In this document: one piece after another, positions 29,716 to 40,298 of the stretch
How positions within the stretch are numbered: position 1 is the stretch's first letter
How the letters are laid out: each line of letters starts with the position of its first letter
Origin: Galdieria sulphuraria
Lineage: Eukaryota > Rhodophyta > Bangiophyceae > Galdieriales > Galdieriaceae
Direction: 5' to 3'
Length of the DNA: 64,000 nt
Assembly (NCBI RefSeq): GCF_000341285.1
Contig: NW_005178423.1
Coordinates: 1 to 64,000, forward strand
Program-made: the position numbers and the translations under genes
The notes under the pieces: model-generated
Told to the model about the DNA's origin: nothing
Seen by the model: the letters and a program-made list of their open reading frames with translations, nothing else
Database searches by the model: none

Positions 29716-31939
29716 TCAATCGCCAACGTTCAACTGTTCTAAAATATTAACTGCTATTCTTTCAACATGCTGTGGATTGACATTCTAAACAATCTTTTTA
29801 GACTTGTATACTCATACAAATAACAATTTCACTCACCAAATCCATACATATTTGACGAGCAAGAATATATGGGAAATTTTCAGGCCATGGATAGTCGACG
29901 TGAAATTCTTCCGAGTGGTGTCGACTATCACCAAGATCTAGATCAAGGCGAACTGTTCGAGACGATGTGGCATGTTGCACGCTTCCTATAAGACCATGTC
30001 GCGCAAGTGCATTTTGAATACACTTCTTCAAAATATCTTCGTATCTGCTAGGCACTTTGTAGTGTTCAGCTATTTCGCTTGCGACAGAATCAACTGTCTG
30101 TCTTTTATCTCCCCAACGCCACGAATAGAGTGTACTGAAATTTCTCTCTTCATGAACTTCATCGCAGGGTATATGAACTTCTATTTGTAATGGCACAAAA
30201 CAAATAACTGATGGAGGTTCCTGAAATGGCTCGGAGTATCTATAATAACCTTGTTCCACCAAATCTTGGATTTGCTCGTTCGTATTCTTTGTCGTATTTG
30301 ACTCAAATTCATTTTGTACAGAAGTTGCAGTACACTTGTCCCAATTTTCCACTTCATCATTTTCCACGTCGGAGGAAATCAAACGCAAAATCAAGTATTC
30401 TTTCTCATGATTGAAATGTTGTTCGTGTTCAGCGATACCGGAATTTTTACACTGCAGTTCCTCAGAAACTGTCCTGAGAGATGAGTAGGAAGGGAACAAA
30501 CGAATTTCAGTCTTCTCGTCATCTGTCGAAACTGCTTGACTCGGTTCTGACTTTTGTTTGGTTGATACATCATGGCATGGATTGCAACTATAAAACGAAT
30601 CAGACTTCAACGCGTCAAGTGGAGTCGTCGCCTTTGGCTCTTGTCCATCACTAAAAAGCAAGCAATGAAATGCAGCAATATCTTCCATTTTTATGTTTTC
30701 CATTTCTACCAACGAAGTCCTGTTGATTCGATCCCATTCTGTCTCAATTGGCGAGCAGAATGAAGAATTTGAAAAAGAAGAGTCCTCTCTTTGCTTCATT
30801 GATAACCTTCGATTCTTGTGGCTCCTGGTAGTTTGTGAAACTTTGAACTCTGTTCTATCCCGACTTTGTAGTATATGAAAGGCATATAACATTTTGTTTA
30901 CAACTTCTTTTGAAACACGTTTGCAATGACCAGACAAATACTTCCCGACTGTATTTTTCCCGATTCTTGCTATTTTTGCAAACTCTCTTCTAGACAAACC
31001 TCGATATTTTAATAAGGAATAGATTTCCAGTCTCCAGCTTTCAAAATCATCTACAGATGAAGGTATTTCTTGATAAGAAGAATGACTAGAATTTCTTCGT
31101 TTTGATAGACCTTTTCTATTTGAATCAAAACAGTAATTAACAACTGAACTTTCAGGGTCCATAGACAAACGAACATTACAGTTCCTATATTCTCTTGAAG
31201 ACTCTTCAGAAAAGATAAAGCTTTCAGGAACCGAAATTGATCGGAATGGATGGTCAAGCACTGAAAGAGCCGGATCTGTTAAAGAATTCCTTCTTACATT
31301 TCCAGCTGAAATAGAAGAACACATAAAATTGTCCTGACTTAACTGCAAGTCGCTGTGAACAAGGCAAGTCTGAGCTATTCGCTGTTTCTCAACGCCTCTT
31401 GTTTCAGGAAAACGACTATATGGTAAGTCAGCATAAATATCTTGGAGGTTTGTCTCATCATTTCTCGATTGAAAAACTCCACTGTAACAATCAACTAAAA
31501 ATGCTTTTAACCCCTATTCTTAAAGAAGAGTCATTCTTACCTTCTGAAACACAATATGTGGAGGAAGAAAGTGGAATACTTGGACTTTGTTCAGGAGCCG
31601 TACTGTCGACAAGAAAATTCAAATCCACGTTGAAAAACTTATTACTATTCAGTTCCTCTTCCACAAACGACACACTTGGGCTAGTCACTTGGTTAAACCT
31701 TGAAAAGTCTGCTCTTTCGTTTTCTTCTTGCATTTGACCCTGAATCGACAAAAGATCATACTCCATACGACATTCAAGCCCTGATTCAAAAAATTTGGAG
31801 TTCAAGAATAACTCTTCTGTGCCGACACCATCTGGCGTAAGAAATCTATTTTCGTCTTCCCTGAAAAAGTATGAGTTTCTTCCAGGTGACAATTTAGTAA
31901 AAGCTAGAAAAGCCTCATAGTAACTCACTGTTCATTCAT
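29716..31939 (-). CDS. SNF5/SMARCB1-domain protein with helix-turn-helix segment
   Basis: Four exons: 31929-31939 (MNE), 31541-31860, 29837-31494 and 29716-29784; introns 68, 46 and 52 nt; 685 residues. The C-terminal ~150 residues match the SNF5 domain repeats: FVPLQIEVHIPCDE, YSWRWGDKRQTVDSVASEIAE, YEDILKKCIQNAL, then YPWPENFPYILARQICMDL, and after the last intron NVNPQHVERIAVNILEQLN. In the middle (residues ~260-310) a helix-turn-helix of Cro/C1 (XRE) style is visible: LSRREFAKIARIGKNTVGKYLSG. The rest is acidic and Ser-rich. SNF5 proteins are core subunits of SWI/SNF-type chromatin remodellers. The terminal exon restores the second SNF5 repeat, supporting the splice model. Confidence 0.75.
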
Positions 31940-33059
31940 AAGGTTAGGCAGTTTAGAAATACTAGAGAGACTTTTTAAAAAAAGAAAACAATGACGTGGA
32001 GAATGTCTGCTAAAACAGTTGTACCAAACAATATGAAATTCATTCACAGATTGACACAACACCTCAGCATGCGACGATATCTCTCATTTTCTATTGAGAT
32101 TGATTGCTTTCGTACAAAGAATGTCCTGTAAACTAATATAATATTTATCGTTTAATTGAAATTCTGTTTAGTTGTAATAGTGAAAGTACCAAAGCATTCA
32201 AACTACTTTCATGTAAAGTTGATGATTCTTGTGACTGCAGTTTGTCGTTTGAAGAAATAGAGTAACAGCTGTCGAGTTTGAAGTTTGTTTGAATATGAAA
32301 ATGAGACTAGAAATGTTCATAAGAAGAACGAGTCCTTGTTGAACTCTTCGTCGCATCTTGAGTAATGAGGTTCAGTTTACCAACTTATGAAAGTGGACAC
32401 AAACTGTCAATTCTTACAGAATACTTAGAGACTGTTGTTGGTCACTAGAGAAACGTACAAGAAAGGCTAAGCTTACCCAACGATAGACTTCTTGTCTTTG
32501 CCCGTTTCATCAGATTTTCAGCTCCTTTATAGTAAAAAGTTCTTTTGTATAGTACCTACAAACGCTTGTCGAAAAAGTCGCAAACGGTTGATTTATTTCA
32601 AATATAGACAACTCAATCTTAGACAGCGTCTAGTTCAGTTACATTAAACTGAGTAACAGAGGCACTTCGTAGAAGCCAGCCAATTCTTTACACGTATTCT
32701 CGCACCATTTCAACTGGAAGTAACTTTTCAGAAATGCAACATAGCAACCTCGTCAAACACAAAAAGGCTTTTACTGTTTTACAAACCTATTTGTTCCTTT
32801 TTCTTCAACACCTAGTCTTGCAAACAGTAAAGGAACAACTTGTGGTCTCCTTCAAGGCAAGCCCTCAATTTTTTCAAGGCTATGCAAAATCTAAAGGATT
32901 CACTTGAAAAATAATGTGCACAAGGTTCCATAAGGAACAACAGCACAAACATCGAGAGATGTATGCATAGAGGACCCAAGTGACTCAAGTCTCATAAATA
33001 CAAGAAAACCAACAATATCCATCAGTTACACAAATTTGGTTTTGCAGTTGAGTTTTCTG
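31940..33059. other. Divergent intergenic region
   Basis: About 1.1 kb between the SNF5-domain gene and the next plus-strand small gene. AT-rich, only short ORFs; no RNA gene or repeat recognised. It must contain promoters in both directions. Confidence 0.3.
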
Positions 33060-33424
33060 ATGCGAGCTGGAAAGAAACGGTTTTTGACCTACTTAGGTAT
33101 TATAGCTAGTATTAATATTCCTGGTTGGTTTTATGCCTATAGTTTATAATCCTGTTACTGATATATTCTTCTAGCCACTGCATATTTCCTGTCTGTTATG
33201 AGATGGTCAAAAAATAAAGGTGGGGGAATATACTCAGAAGGCTTTAGTTTCTGGAGGTCTTTTCTTCCAAGAAGCCTTCGTGAAAAGAGCTCTGAAACTA
33301 AGAAAACTGTAACCTCAGTAAGTTGAGGAAATGGAGGTTTTCCGTTGGTTGCGTTCAGCAAAAGAAGAAGCTATTAAAGTCCGCTAAAGTGAAGAAAAGT
33401 TCCAACAGAACTCTCAAGTTATGA
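33060..33424 (+). CDS. Small basic hypothetical protein (81 residues)
   Basis: Three exons: 33060-33096, 33175-33317, 33359-33424; introns 78 and 41 nt. The product starts MRAGKKRFLTYLATAYFLSV, has an aromatic middle (GGGIYSEGFSFWRSFLPRSL) and ends in a very basic tail (QKKKLLKSAKVKKSSNRTLK). The second intron has a perfect GTAAGT donor. A shorter alternative without the first intron would end at a TAA soon after 33150. Family not recognised; composition suggests an organellar or nucleolar basic protein. The stop lies 70 bp before the start of the peptidase gene on the same strand. Confidence 0.45.
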
Positions 33425-33494
33425 GTTTAGACTGTTCTTTGGCGTAATAAATATATCGTAAAGATTGGAAATATTTGTATGTGCAAAGTCCCAA

Positions 33495-35049
33495 ATGAAG
33501 GCTTCGAATACGAGTCCTTCCAAAGTTGCTGTTAGCTACCGTGAAAAGTATGCTAAAGCGACTATAATATATTTCTTCTTAGTATTGCTTTTATTTTACA
33601 TAGAATATTTTCATGAGTCTCCTAGACCTGTCAGGCGGTCCCTTTGCAAGTAGGTTATTATCTCCAACTTTTCTTTCTTTCTCAACTTTTTAGGGTTTCG
33701 CAAGGGTTGACAAGGCTGTACGGTTGTACTAAAGATTCTGGCAATAAGAAACAACAACTCAATAACTGGACCTCAAAACAGAAGGAAGTCGAAGCAGGGA
33801 AGGATAGCAACTTTGATAGTTTAAGAAAGTTACTCTCGAAATCTGTCCAATCTCTTTCAGACTTTCACTTGCAGCTGTTTATTTCGAACTTGAAGAAAGG
33901 TAACTGGAAGGTTGCTGAGTGGTTATCCCAGTTTCGTTCTCTTCTCAAGAAGAATAGCGATTCAAGCGTAAACTCGCAAGTTGTCGCTTTAACGCGTGCT
34001 TTAGTAGATCAGCCTACTTGTTTGGAGGCTGTAACTTTCGTCACAGAATGGTTGAAAGCAAGAGATTGGAATGTAACACTGCAGTCAGTTCCTTCGGAAA
34101 GTGACAACAAGGAAAGGAGAATGAACGTGTTTGCTTCGAGGTTCGGTGATCCCAATCCTAGTATTATCTTTTGTAGCCATCTTGATACAGTGCCTCCTTT
34201 TATTCCCTCGTCACTTGGAGACGATGGTTTCTTATATGGTAGAGGAGTTTGTGATGCGCGAGGACTAGTAGCTTCTATGTTAATAGCCGGTCAACATTTT
34301 TCCAAAGGAGTTGGATTGTTATTTGTGACAGGAGAGGAAACTGACCACGGTGGCATGAAAGAAGCTAATAAGTTAGGCCTGAATACAGAATACTTGATAG
34401 TAGGAGAACCCACCGAAAATAAGATGCCACTTGCGCAAGCAGGGGTGCTGAAAATGAAACTCATTTCCGAAGGAGTTTCGTGTCATTCGGCATATCCGGA
34501 ACGAGGAAAGTCTGCTATAGCTCCACTTATCAAATTATTGTCGGAATTGTTGGAATTTAAGGATTATCCAAAGGATCCGGAACTTGGAGAAACTATTCTC
34601 AATGTGGGTCTTATTAATGGAGGCATTGCCGGTAAGAATGTTTTATATAGCAATGGTAACCGATTATCATAGAGATAGGCAATGTAATACCTGATCAAGC
34701 TTTTGCCGATATTATGTTTCGAGTTGTTTCAGAACCGGAAATTGTCGAAAGAATTGTTGAAAATCGTGCCAAGAAGTACTCCATTGTAACTAAAACATAT
34801 AGCAAAAACGGACCTGTACGGTTGTATTCTTTAGATGGTTTTCCTACCTTTGTGGCAAAATATAACACAGATATCCCATATGCCAAATTCTATCGCAAGG
34901 CTTTATTGTTTGGTGCTGGTTCCATATTAGATGCTCATACCAGTCAGGAAAAAATTTCGTTAGATGACCTTGGAAAACTACCCGAATTCTATGTTCAGAT
35001 TGCAAAAAAGTTGTTGTTCTCTTCTTGCGATCATCAAAATAGTCCTTAA
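33495..35049 (+). CDS. M20-family metallopeptidase (ArgE/DapE/aminoacylase-like), membrane-anchored
   Basis: Three exons: 33495-33649, 33694-34631, 34673-35049; introns 44 and 41 nt; 489 residues. A single N-terminal hydrophobic segment (TIIYFFLVLLLFYIEYF) suggests a signal anchor. M20 motifs are all present: FCSHLDTVPP (metal His and adjacent Asp), GRGVCDARG (bridging Asp), VTGEETDHGG (catalytic Glu-Glu), IVGEPTEN, GGIAEIGNVIPDQAFADIMFR (dimerisation-domain strand, split by intron 2), and DAHTSQE with the final metal His. This order fits acetylornithine deacetylase/succinyl-diaminopimelate desuccinylase relatives, binding two zinc or cobalt ions. The specific substrate cannot be read from sequence. 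Start chosen at the first ATG; the frame upstream begins with TTG only. Confidence 0.87.
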
Positions 35050-35272
35050 GAAGGAATTGAGTTTGTTGTCATGTTTGTAACAGAATTGGGACCTATCTAA
35101 TCGATAACATAAAGAAGCTATTAGCAATCACAATTATTCGAAAATTTTGAATAGAGTTAAAGAGGGATGTCTAAGCGATCCTTTGTTGGAGGAAGAGCAA
35201 ATTCAACTGCGTTTATTGAAAAATGTTGAAAGATCAATTTGGGTTGAAACCTTTGCGAAGACATTTGTTTCC

Positions 35273-37804
35273 ATGCCGGAAGTAAGAACGCCTTTAAAGC
35301 AAATGATGAACGATGACTTGGAGAGTCCCTTATCAACTGCTTCAGCCAAAACTTGGGCAGAAGTTGAAAGGGTGGAACCGGATTTGGCTAGTCTTAATGC
35401 GTCCTTTTCGAGAAATAGGACACTTAGCTCTCCCGGAAGGATGCTTAGTTCTTCAAACCTAAATATGAAGACTCCAAGACAACCTTGGCTGAATCTCAAA
35501 TCTGTTCAAGAGAATGATGACAAAATGAACACTCTAGAGGACCCTATCACTTTAGGCCTCTTCGACTTGAATACAGGCAAGTTTGTGCAGAGCACCTCAA
35601 CGCAGGAAAAGAATACGAAGAGACCTTTTCATGCGGAAGAGCTTCATTCGAGTGAGTCAACTTTTAGTTTTGCGGAACTCGACCCACGTTCCAAGGAGTT
35701 TTCACCCCAGACGTACTTGCGCGTTGTGCACAAAGAAACTAGTCTGGATATTCTGATAAGTGGATTGGAGAATGTTAGTGATAGTCTAAAAGTCAATGCA
35801 GAAAAAACTTCGGAAATCTTGAAACAAAACTTAGACCGTATTTTCATATGGAAGGATGCTGTTCTAGCAAGATACAGAAAACTTGAAGACTTGGACTCGG
35901 CTTACTCTTTCAAGTTAGAAAGTCTTTCTAAGAAGACAGAGGAACTTGTTAGTTACATCTATGGAAATTCGTTCAAAGCAAATGCGTTATATGAGAGAAG
36001 AAAGCGTGCCTTTGACCTTATCATTCAACATCGCAATTTCTTTCAACTTCCTAGTCGACTAAAGCAAGCATTAATATCAGGAAGCCGCTCTCATATAATG
36101 ACCGAGTATCATAGTATCAATTCTATGTTACAGGCACAAGCCTCAAATGCTGTTGTAGATAGGATAAAGTTTACGGTCGAAGCGCAGATGAGTGAATACT
36201 TGGAAGGTATATATCGTCAAATTACCGATACAGGAACTTCAAAAGAAATTGTTGACATACTTATTAACTTTCTACTTCAATTGCAACCCTCGAAGAATCA
36301 CCTTGAACGAATTCTTGAGTTGCGTGTGGAGAATTCGATTTGTAAAATACAGAAGCTGTACAATGAATTGGTGCAAGTAAACAAGGAACAGAAGGAGCTT
36401 TATGAAAAGTGTCAAAATGTGCAATCTTATCAACCAAACCATAACTCTCTTGGAAATACAACAGTTTCACGTTCTTTTGCAAAAAGAACGAAAATTGTTG
36501 AAAGTTTATGTATTACATATGTTGACTGTCTTTCAGAGCTAGAGAGATTTACCCTTAGGCTTATAACATCGAAATATCCAGTGAGTCAGTTGGCAGGATT
36601 TCGGGCGGTGAAGAGGACTTTACCTGGCAAAAACGAAGAATATAGCACCGGATCGATTCCAACTTATATTTCAGATATTACTTTGTCCATTAGCAAACGA
36701 GTTTCAGATATTTTTTCCTCTTGTCTTTCGTTTCTCCTCAATTTTTGTTCCGATAATCGTTTCCAACTAAGTTTGGAAGAGATGATAGAACTTCGAAGTT
36801 GCCAAAAGAACATATCTGAACTGAAGCAAACCTTTTTTGATCTGAATTCTGCTTGCTTATATATGGACAAAATAGTTGACCAATATTTCGATGATATGTT
36901 AAATCAAGTTTTTGCCTCTTTGAAAGTTATTGAGGATACCGTTGATGAGAATTTTATTCACTTTTTCGTTCAGATTACAACAGAAAGCTCACCTTTCAGT
37001 GTTTGTTTGAAGGAAGCTATTTCGACAATATTGAAATTTTTTGATACGGCTTTGGAACCACCTCCACCAGTATTTAATCAACTTTCTGGTCATTTGTTTC
37101 AACTTTTTAAGAAGCTTTCCCAAAAAATAGTCGACAAAGAACGTAGCGCTTTGGACATCTCAGAAATTTCAGAAAGTGTTCTTTGTTATTGGAATCACAC
37201 TTTGATGCTTTCTCTGGCAAAGCACAGAGCGCAGTGGAGCACATTAAAGTTAGAACTTACACTGGAAGAAGAAGATATCATCAGTGTCCTAAAGGAAAAT
37301 TCCAGAGTTCTACTGGACTCTTGTGTTAAGAAGATTTCTTATGAGATACAAAAAGCATTGATTTTATTGGAAGAGGAGTGGCGACAATATAAGGATGAGG
37401 ATCTAGATACGTGTCAACTAGAAACAGAAATATTTAATGCCTGGTTTAACTTTCGTAAGAACATTACTTATTTGCATGTCATTCCATCATCCACAAGAAT
37501 GACGGTACTGGACAACGTCATGGAACATCTGAAAGAACTTTTAACAGGTTTCTCCACTTCCTCTGATATTTTGCAGCGAATGGATAGAAAGCATTTGAAA
37601 ATTTTCCAAATTCTGCTCTCCAGTGTTAGTATTGTCGATATTTTTGCATCTTCTATACACTGTTCCTGCTTCGATCAAATTCATGCCATGAAGCAAGAAA
37701 TATTTCGAGCAAGTGAAGAGCAAAATATTTCTTTTGAACAAAAGCAGAGTTGGCTGCAGATGGAAGAATTTTGGTCTGTTCCCATGATACTTATTAGTGA
37801 ATGA
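35273..37804 (+). CDS. SEC5: Exocyst complex component Sec5 (EXOC2)
   Basis: A long open frame whose first ATG is at 35273 (843 residues). The frame is open and coding-like back to about 35157 (CLSDPLLEEEQIQLRLLKN), just after an AG acceptor, so a short first exon upstream is likely. Sec5 signatures: FSPQTYLRVVHKETSLDILISG corresponds to the conserved 'F-P-x-x-F-L-x-x-x-H-x-x-T-x-x-x-L' segment, then ALYERRKRAFDLIIQHRNFFQLP to the coil before the 'F-L-F-x-L-P' motif. All-helical text then follows to the end (VPMILISE). Exocyst tethers secretory vesicles to the plasma membrane. The protein is close to the usual 850-950 residue length. An N-terminal IPT/TIG domain (animal type) is not seen. Confidence 0.8.
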   Translation: MPEVRTPLKQMMNDDLESPLSTASAKTWAEVERVEPDLASLNASFSRNRTLSSPGRMLSSSNLNMKTPRQPWLNLKSVQENDDKMNTLEDPITLGLFDLNTGKFVQSTSTQEKNTKRPFHAEELHSSESTFSFAELDPRSKEFSPQTYLRVVHKETSLDILISGLENVSDSLKVNAEKTSEILKQNLDRIFIWKDAVLARYRKLEDLDSAYSFKLESLSKKTEELVSYIYGNSFKANALYERRKRAFDLIIQHRNFFQLPSRLKQALISGSRSHIMTEYHSINSMLQAQASNAVVDRIKFTVEAQMSEYLEGIYRQITDTGTSKEIVDILINFLLQLQPSKNHLERILELRVENSICKIQKLYNELVQVNKEQKELYEKCQNVQSYQPNHNSLGNTTVSRSFAKRTKIVESLCITYVDCLSELERFTLRLITSKYPVSQLAGFRAVKRTLPGKNEEYSTGSIPTYISDITLSISKRVSDIFSSCLSFLLNFCSDNRFQLSLEEMIELRSCQKNISELKQTFFDLNSACLYMDKIVDQYFDDMLNQVFASLKVIEDTVDENFIHFFVQITTESSPFSVCLKEAISTILKFFDTALEPPPPVFNQLSGHLFQLFKKLSQKIVDKERSALDISEISESVLCYWNHTLMLSLAKHRAQWSTLKLELTLEEEDIISVLKENSRVLLDSCVKKISYEIQKALILLEEEWRQYKDEDLDTCQLETEIFNAWFNFRKNITYLHVIPSSTRMTVLDNVMEHLKELLTGFSTSSDILQRMDRKHLKIFQILLSSVSIVDIFASSIHCSCFDQIHAMKQEIFRASEEQNISFEQKQSWLQMEEFWSVPMILISE

Positions 37805-38139
37805 TTCTCTTCAAGTTTGTTTTCGAGTTGGAAGAAACTAGAAAATGCTTTTGTTATGTGTACATAGATTGTGTTCATTATAAGAACCTTAAAAGGCTTT
37901 ATCTGAAAATTGAAGTCCATTTTAAGAAGACGGTAGAAATATTACAGAATATCTCCTAAGCATTCACAAGTTTCCGATAAAGCCCAAGTTTATATCGATT
38001 GAAAAGCTGTTTGAGTTTTCGCCTGAAAATAAACTGTTTATCCTTACTTGATGACTACAATATTAAAGTACAAAGTCTCGAAACTTCACACTTCAACGTT
38101 CTTGTCCATAGCTCTACAAGACTTTATAATTTCAAAAAA
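37805..38139. other. Convergent intergenic region
   Basis: About 335 bp between the stop codons of Sec5 (plus) and PTPS (minus). A short ORF at 37999-38229 is mostly antisense to the PTPS terminal exon and is not called. Nothing else seen. Confidence 0.4.
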
Positions 38140-38739
38140 TCAACAGACTTCACCACGATACGTAGCAAAATGACCGTTGGTTTCCTGTACCACTACTTCG
38201 TAAAGCAGTTGCTTGAAACGACTGAATAGACGTTTCCATATGATGACAGCCAAATTCTCCATAGTGCTAGGAATTCCTAGTTTTGAGAATTCGGATACTT
38301 CCAAGTCCAAATTCTACGCTCTAGTTCAACTCTTATAACAAAGAACAATGATAAACAAGCTTTACCTTGTGATCAAAAGGCTCTACTACAAGTTCTCTTA
38401 TGGCTTCCTTTAAAGAGCTAAGGTTAACAACCATGCCGGTCTCAGGGTGTACTGGACCTCGTATGGTTACTTTTACGGTATACTAAAGACAAAAGTAAAC
38501 AGCTATCACGAAAAGAGAAGTATTACCGACATTATGTCCATGAAAATGTTCATTGTTGCACTTGCCATAGATTTCCAAGTTTTCCTCGTCTGTCAACTTT
38601 GAACTATGCAATCTGAATTACGTTACCTAAGTACTTCGAATGGTAACTAATATTTTACAAAGACAAACCTATGGGCTGCAGAGAAACTCTCCTGTCTTGT
38701 GACAAAAACAAGCGGATGGTCGTGAGTATTCACTTCCAT
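38140..38739 (-). CDS. 6-pyruvoyl-tetrahydropterin synthase family (PTPS/QueD-like)
   Basis: Four exons: 38669-38739, 38531-38612, 38366-38482, 38140-38313; introns 56, 48 and 52 nt; 147 residues, the usual length. Family text in order: [20 protein letters not shown] (first zinc His), [16 protein letters not shown] (Cys plus His-x-His zinc ligands), [24 protein letters not shown] (catalytic Asp-His), [11 protein letters not shown] (catalytic Glu) and [12 protein letters not shown]. All three zinc His and the Cys are present. A Glu occurs three residues after the Cys (C-x-x-E), where classic PTPS has Pro. Canonical PTPS makes 6-pyruvoyl-tetrahydropterin from dihydroneopterin triphosphate; C-x-x-E or Glu variants are associated with 6-hydroxymethylpterin formation for folate. 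The gene escapes simple ORF detection because every exon is short. Confidence 0.9.
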
Positions 38740-38862
38740 CTTGATAAACTCGAAATCATATAAAATGCGAAATTTATTCATATAAGCACGTGTGTGTATG
38801 ATAACATATTGTGACTGCAGAAACTATTCTATGCGTACAATTTGTTTGTTATACTTGAACTT

Positions 38863-39975
38863 TTACGAAAACAAGGAAATTAACATAATGATACAAACAC
38901 CAAACAGCATGAAAAGATACGCAACGAGTACAATCGATAGTCGACCTTTTCGAAACTCCAAACTCGAAGTAAACTGATATGTCAGCAGTTCTACCAATCC
39001 TGTATATATAAGAACACCTGCGGATATAGCATCCGCTAGACCTCGAAATAAACTGCTAGAAAAGAAAGAAACCCCTAAACCTTCCAGAATAATACCAAAC
39101 AGAGTTCCTAATGGAGTCATTGTGCTAAAGATGGTAGCAGAAACGAGCACAAAGCGCCATGAAAGAATATTCAGGTCTTGTAGAATAACAGAACCTAAAG
39201 CCATCCCTTCAAAAAACTGATGAAAAGATAAAGTGACAAAGAAAGCCGCAAACTCTTTATCTTCCACGACTCCTAAACCAGTTCCTATCATAAAAGAATG
39301 AAACGCAATACCAAACTCCAGGATAATAATGACAATGTGTCGATCGGAGAACTGACTGAAATGTATAAGAACATGATCAATATATGCAGCATGACTATGA
39401 TTACTTCTTGAATGACAATGCTCAAATACATCTGTGACGTGCGAAGAACTTAAATTCTGTGTTGAGGAAATACATTCTCCAGAGTTTTTCGAAAAGGAAG
39501 ATTCACCAGTCGGAACTCGTCCTTCAAACACTTTGTTTCTGTTGTCATTATTTGACTCAGTCACTTCCAGGTTGCTATAGTTTTTAGTCTGTTGATGTAT
39601 AGGTCTCGATTCTTCAACGGAGTTTTCACGCAGTTCCAGTTTTTTACCTTCAATGGCTCTCGTAGCGACAAATTCGACAAACTGCACAAATACAGCTCCA
39701 CCTAGAGCAGCTAAACCGACAATTCCTGAGGTCAAACCTTGCAAATCGACAAGGCTAACATGTTCATATGCGTGACCCAGTAGGTGAACAAATCCAGTGG
39801 CAAGAACTATGCCAGTTCCAAAGGCACGAGCAAACAGCAAAATATTGGGAGAGCGAAACAATGCAGAGGCAACTTGGTGCTGGAGAGGCAAACAAATGCC
39901 TAATAAGCTGAAGGCAAAAAGGATCAAAACTGAACCAAAATGAAGAAGCAGTGAATACTCTCCCGAAGTATTCAT
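38863..39975 (-). CDS. ZIP-family zinc/iron transporter
   Basis: Single exon, 370 residues, ATG at 39975. Eight membrane helices are expected; visible ones include VLILFAFSLLGICLPL, ILLFARAFGTGIVLATGFVHLLG (first ZIP helix set with His), GIVGLAALGGAVFVQF, and the signature pair EFGIAFHSFMIGTGLGV and FVTLSFHQFFEGMALG, which carry the metal-translocating His/Glu residues. Between helices 3 and 4 is a His-rich loop (EHCHSRSNHSHAAYIDH), as in most plant IRT/ZRT proteins. It moves Zn2+ (or Fe2+/Mn2+) into the cytosol. It lies between the PTPS gene (38140-38739) and the HVA22 gene, with its start 323 bp from the latter's start, head to head. Confidence 0.92.
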   Translation of the reverse strand: MNTSGEYSLLLHFGSVLILFAFSLLGICLPLQHQVASALFRSPNILLFARAFGTGIVLATGFVHLLGHAYEHVSLVDLQGLTSGIVGLAALGGAVFVQFVEFVATRAIEGKKLELRENSVEESRPIHQQTKNYSNLEVTESNNDNRNKVFEGRVPTGESSFSKNSGECISSTQNLSSSHVTDVFEHCHSRSNHSHAAYIDHVLIHFSQFSDRHIVIIILEFGIAFHSFMIGTGLGVVEDKEFAAFFVTLSFHQFFEGMALGSVILQDLNILSWRFVLVSATIFSTMTPLGTLFGIILEGLGVSFFSSSLFRGLADAISAGVLIYTGLVELLTYQFTSSLEFRKGRLSIVLVAYLFMLFGVCIIMLISLFS

Positions 39976-40298
39976 AACGTTAAGTGACCAGCAAACTTCT
40001 CCTCCAAGTAAGCCACATCCAAATCAATTAACAAATGCTTCTTCCATAAAGCTCCGTAAGAACCTTTCTTGTTCAATGATATCAGCATTTCTATTTCAAC
40101 AATTATTCTACTACTCTTATGAAGGAATAAGAAAACAATATTTGAGAGGAATTCATCATAACAATAGAGCGTTTCAAACTTTGTTTCAAAAACAGGCAGG
40201 AATTTTCACAATTCAAATAGATAATTGTAAAGACAATTCGAAAAAAGTCAGACATAAATAGAGACTAGACAATATTCGAAATTTACTATTTTCAATTA
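39976..40298. other. Divergent promoter region
   Basis: About 320 bp between the ZIP transporter start (minus) and the HVA22 start (plus). An ATG ORF at 40076-40261 has no recognisable features. Probably a shared promoter. Confidence 0.35.

Noticed and set aside
38267-38280. A perfect 14-bp palindrome
   Set aside because: It lies inside the last PTPS exon and encodes conserved-looking residues (KLGIPS), so it is probably a coding coincidence.
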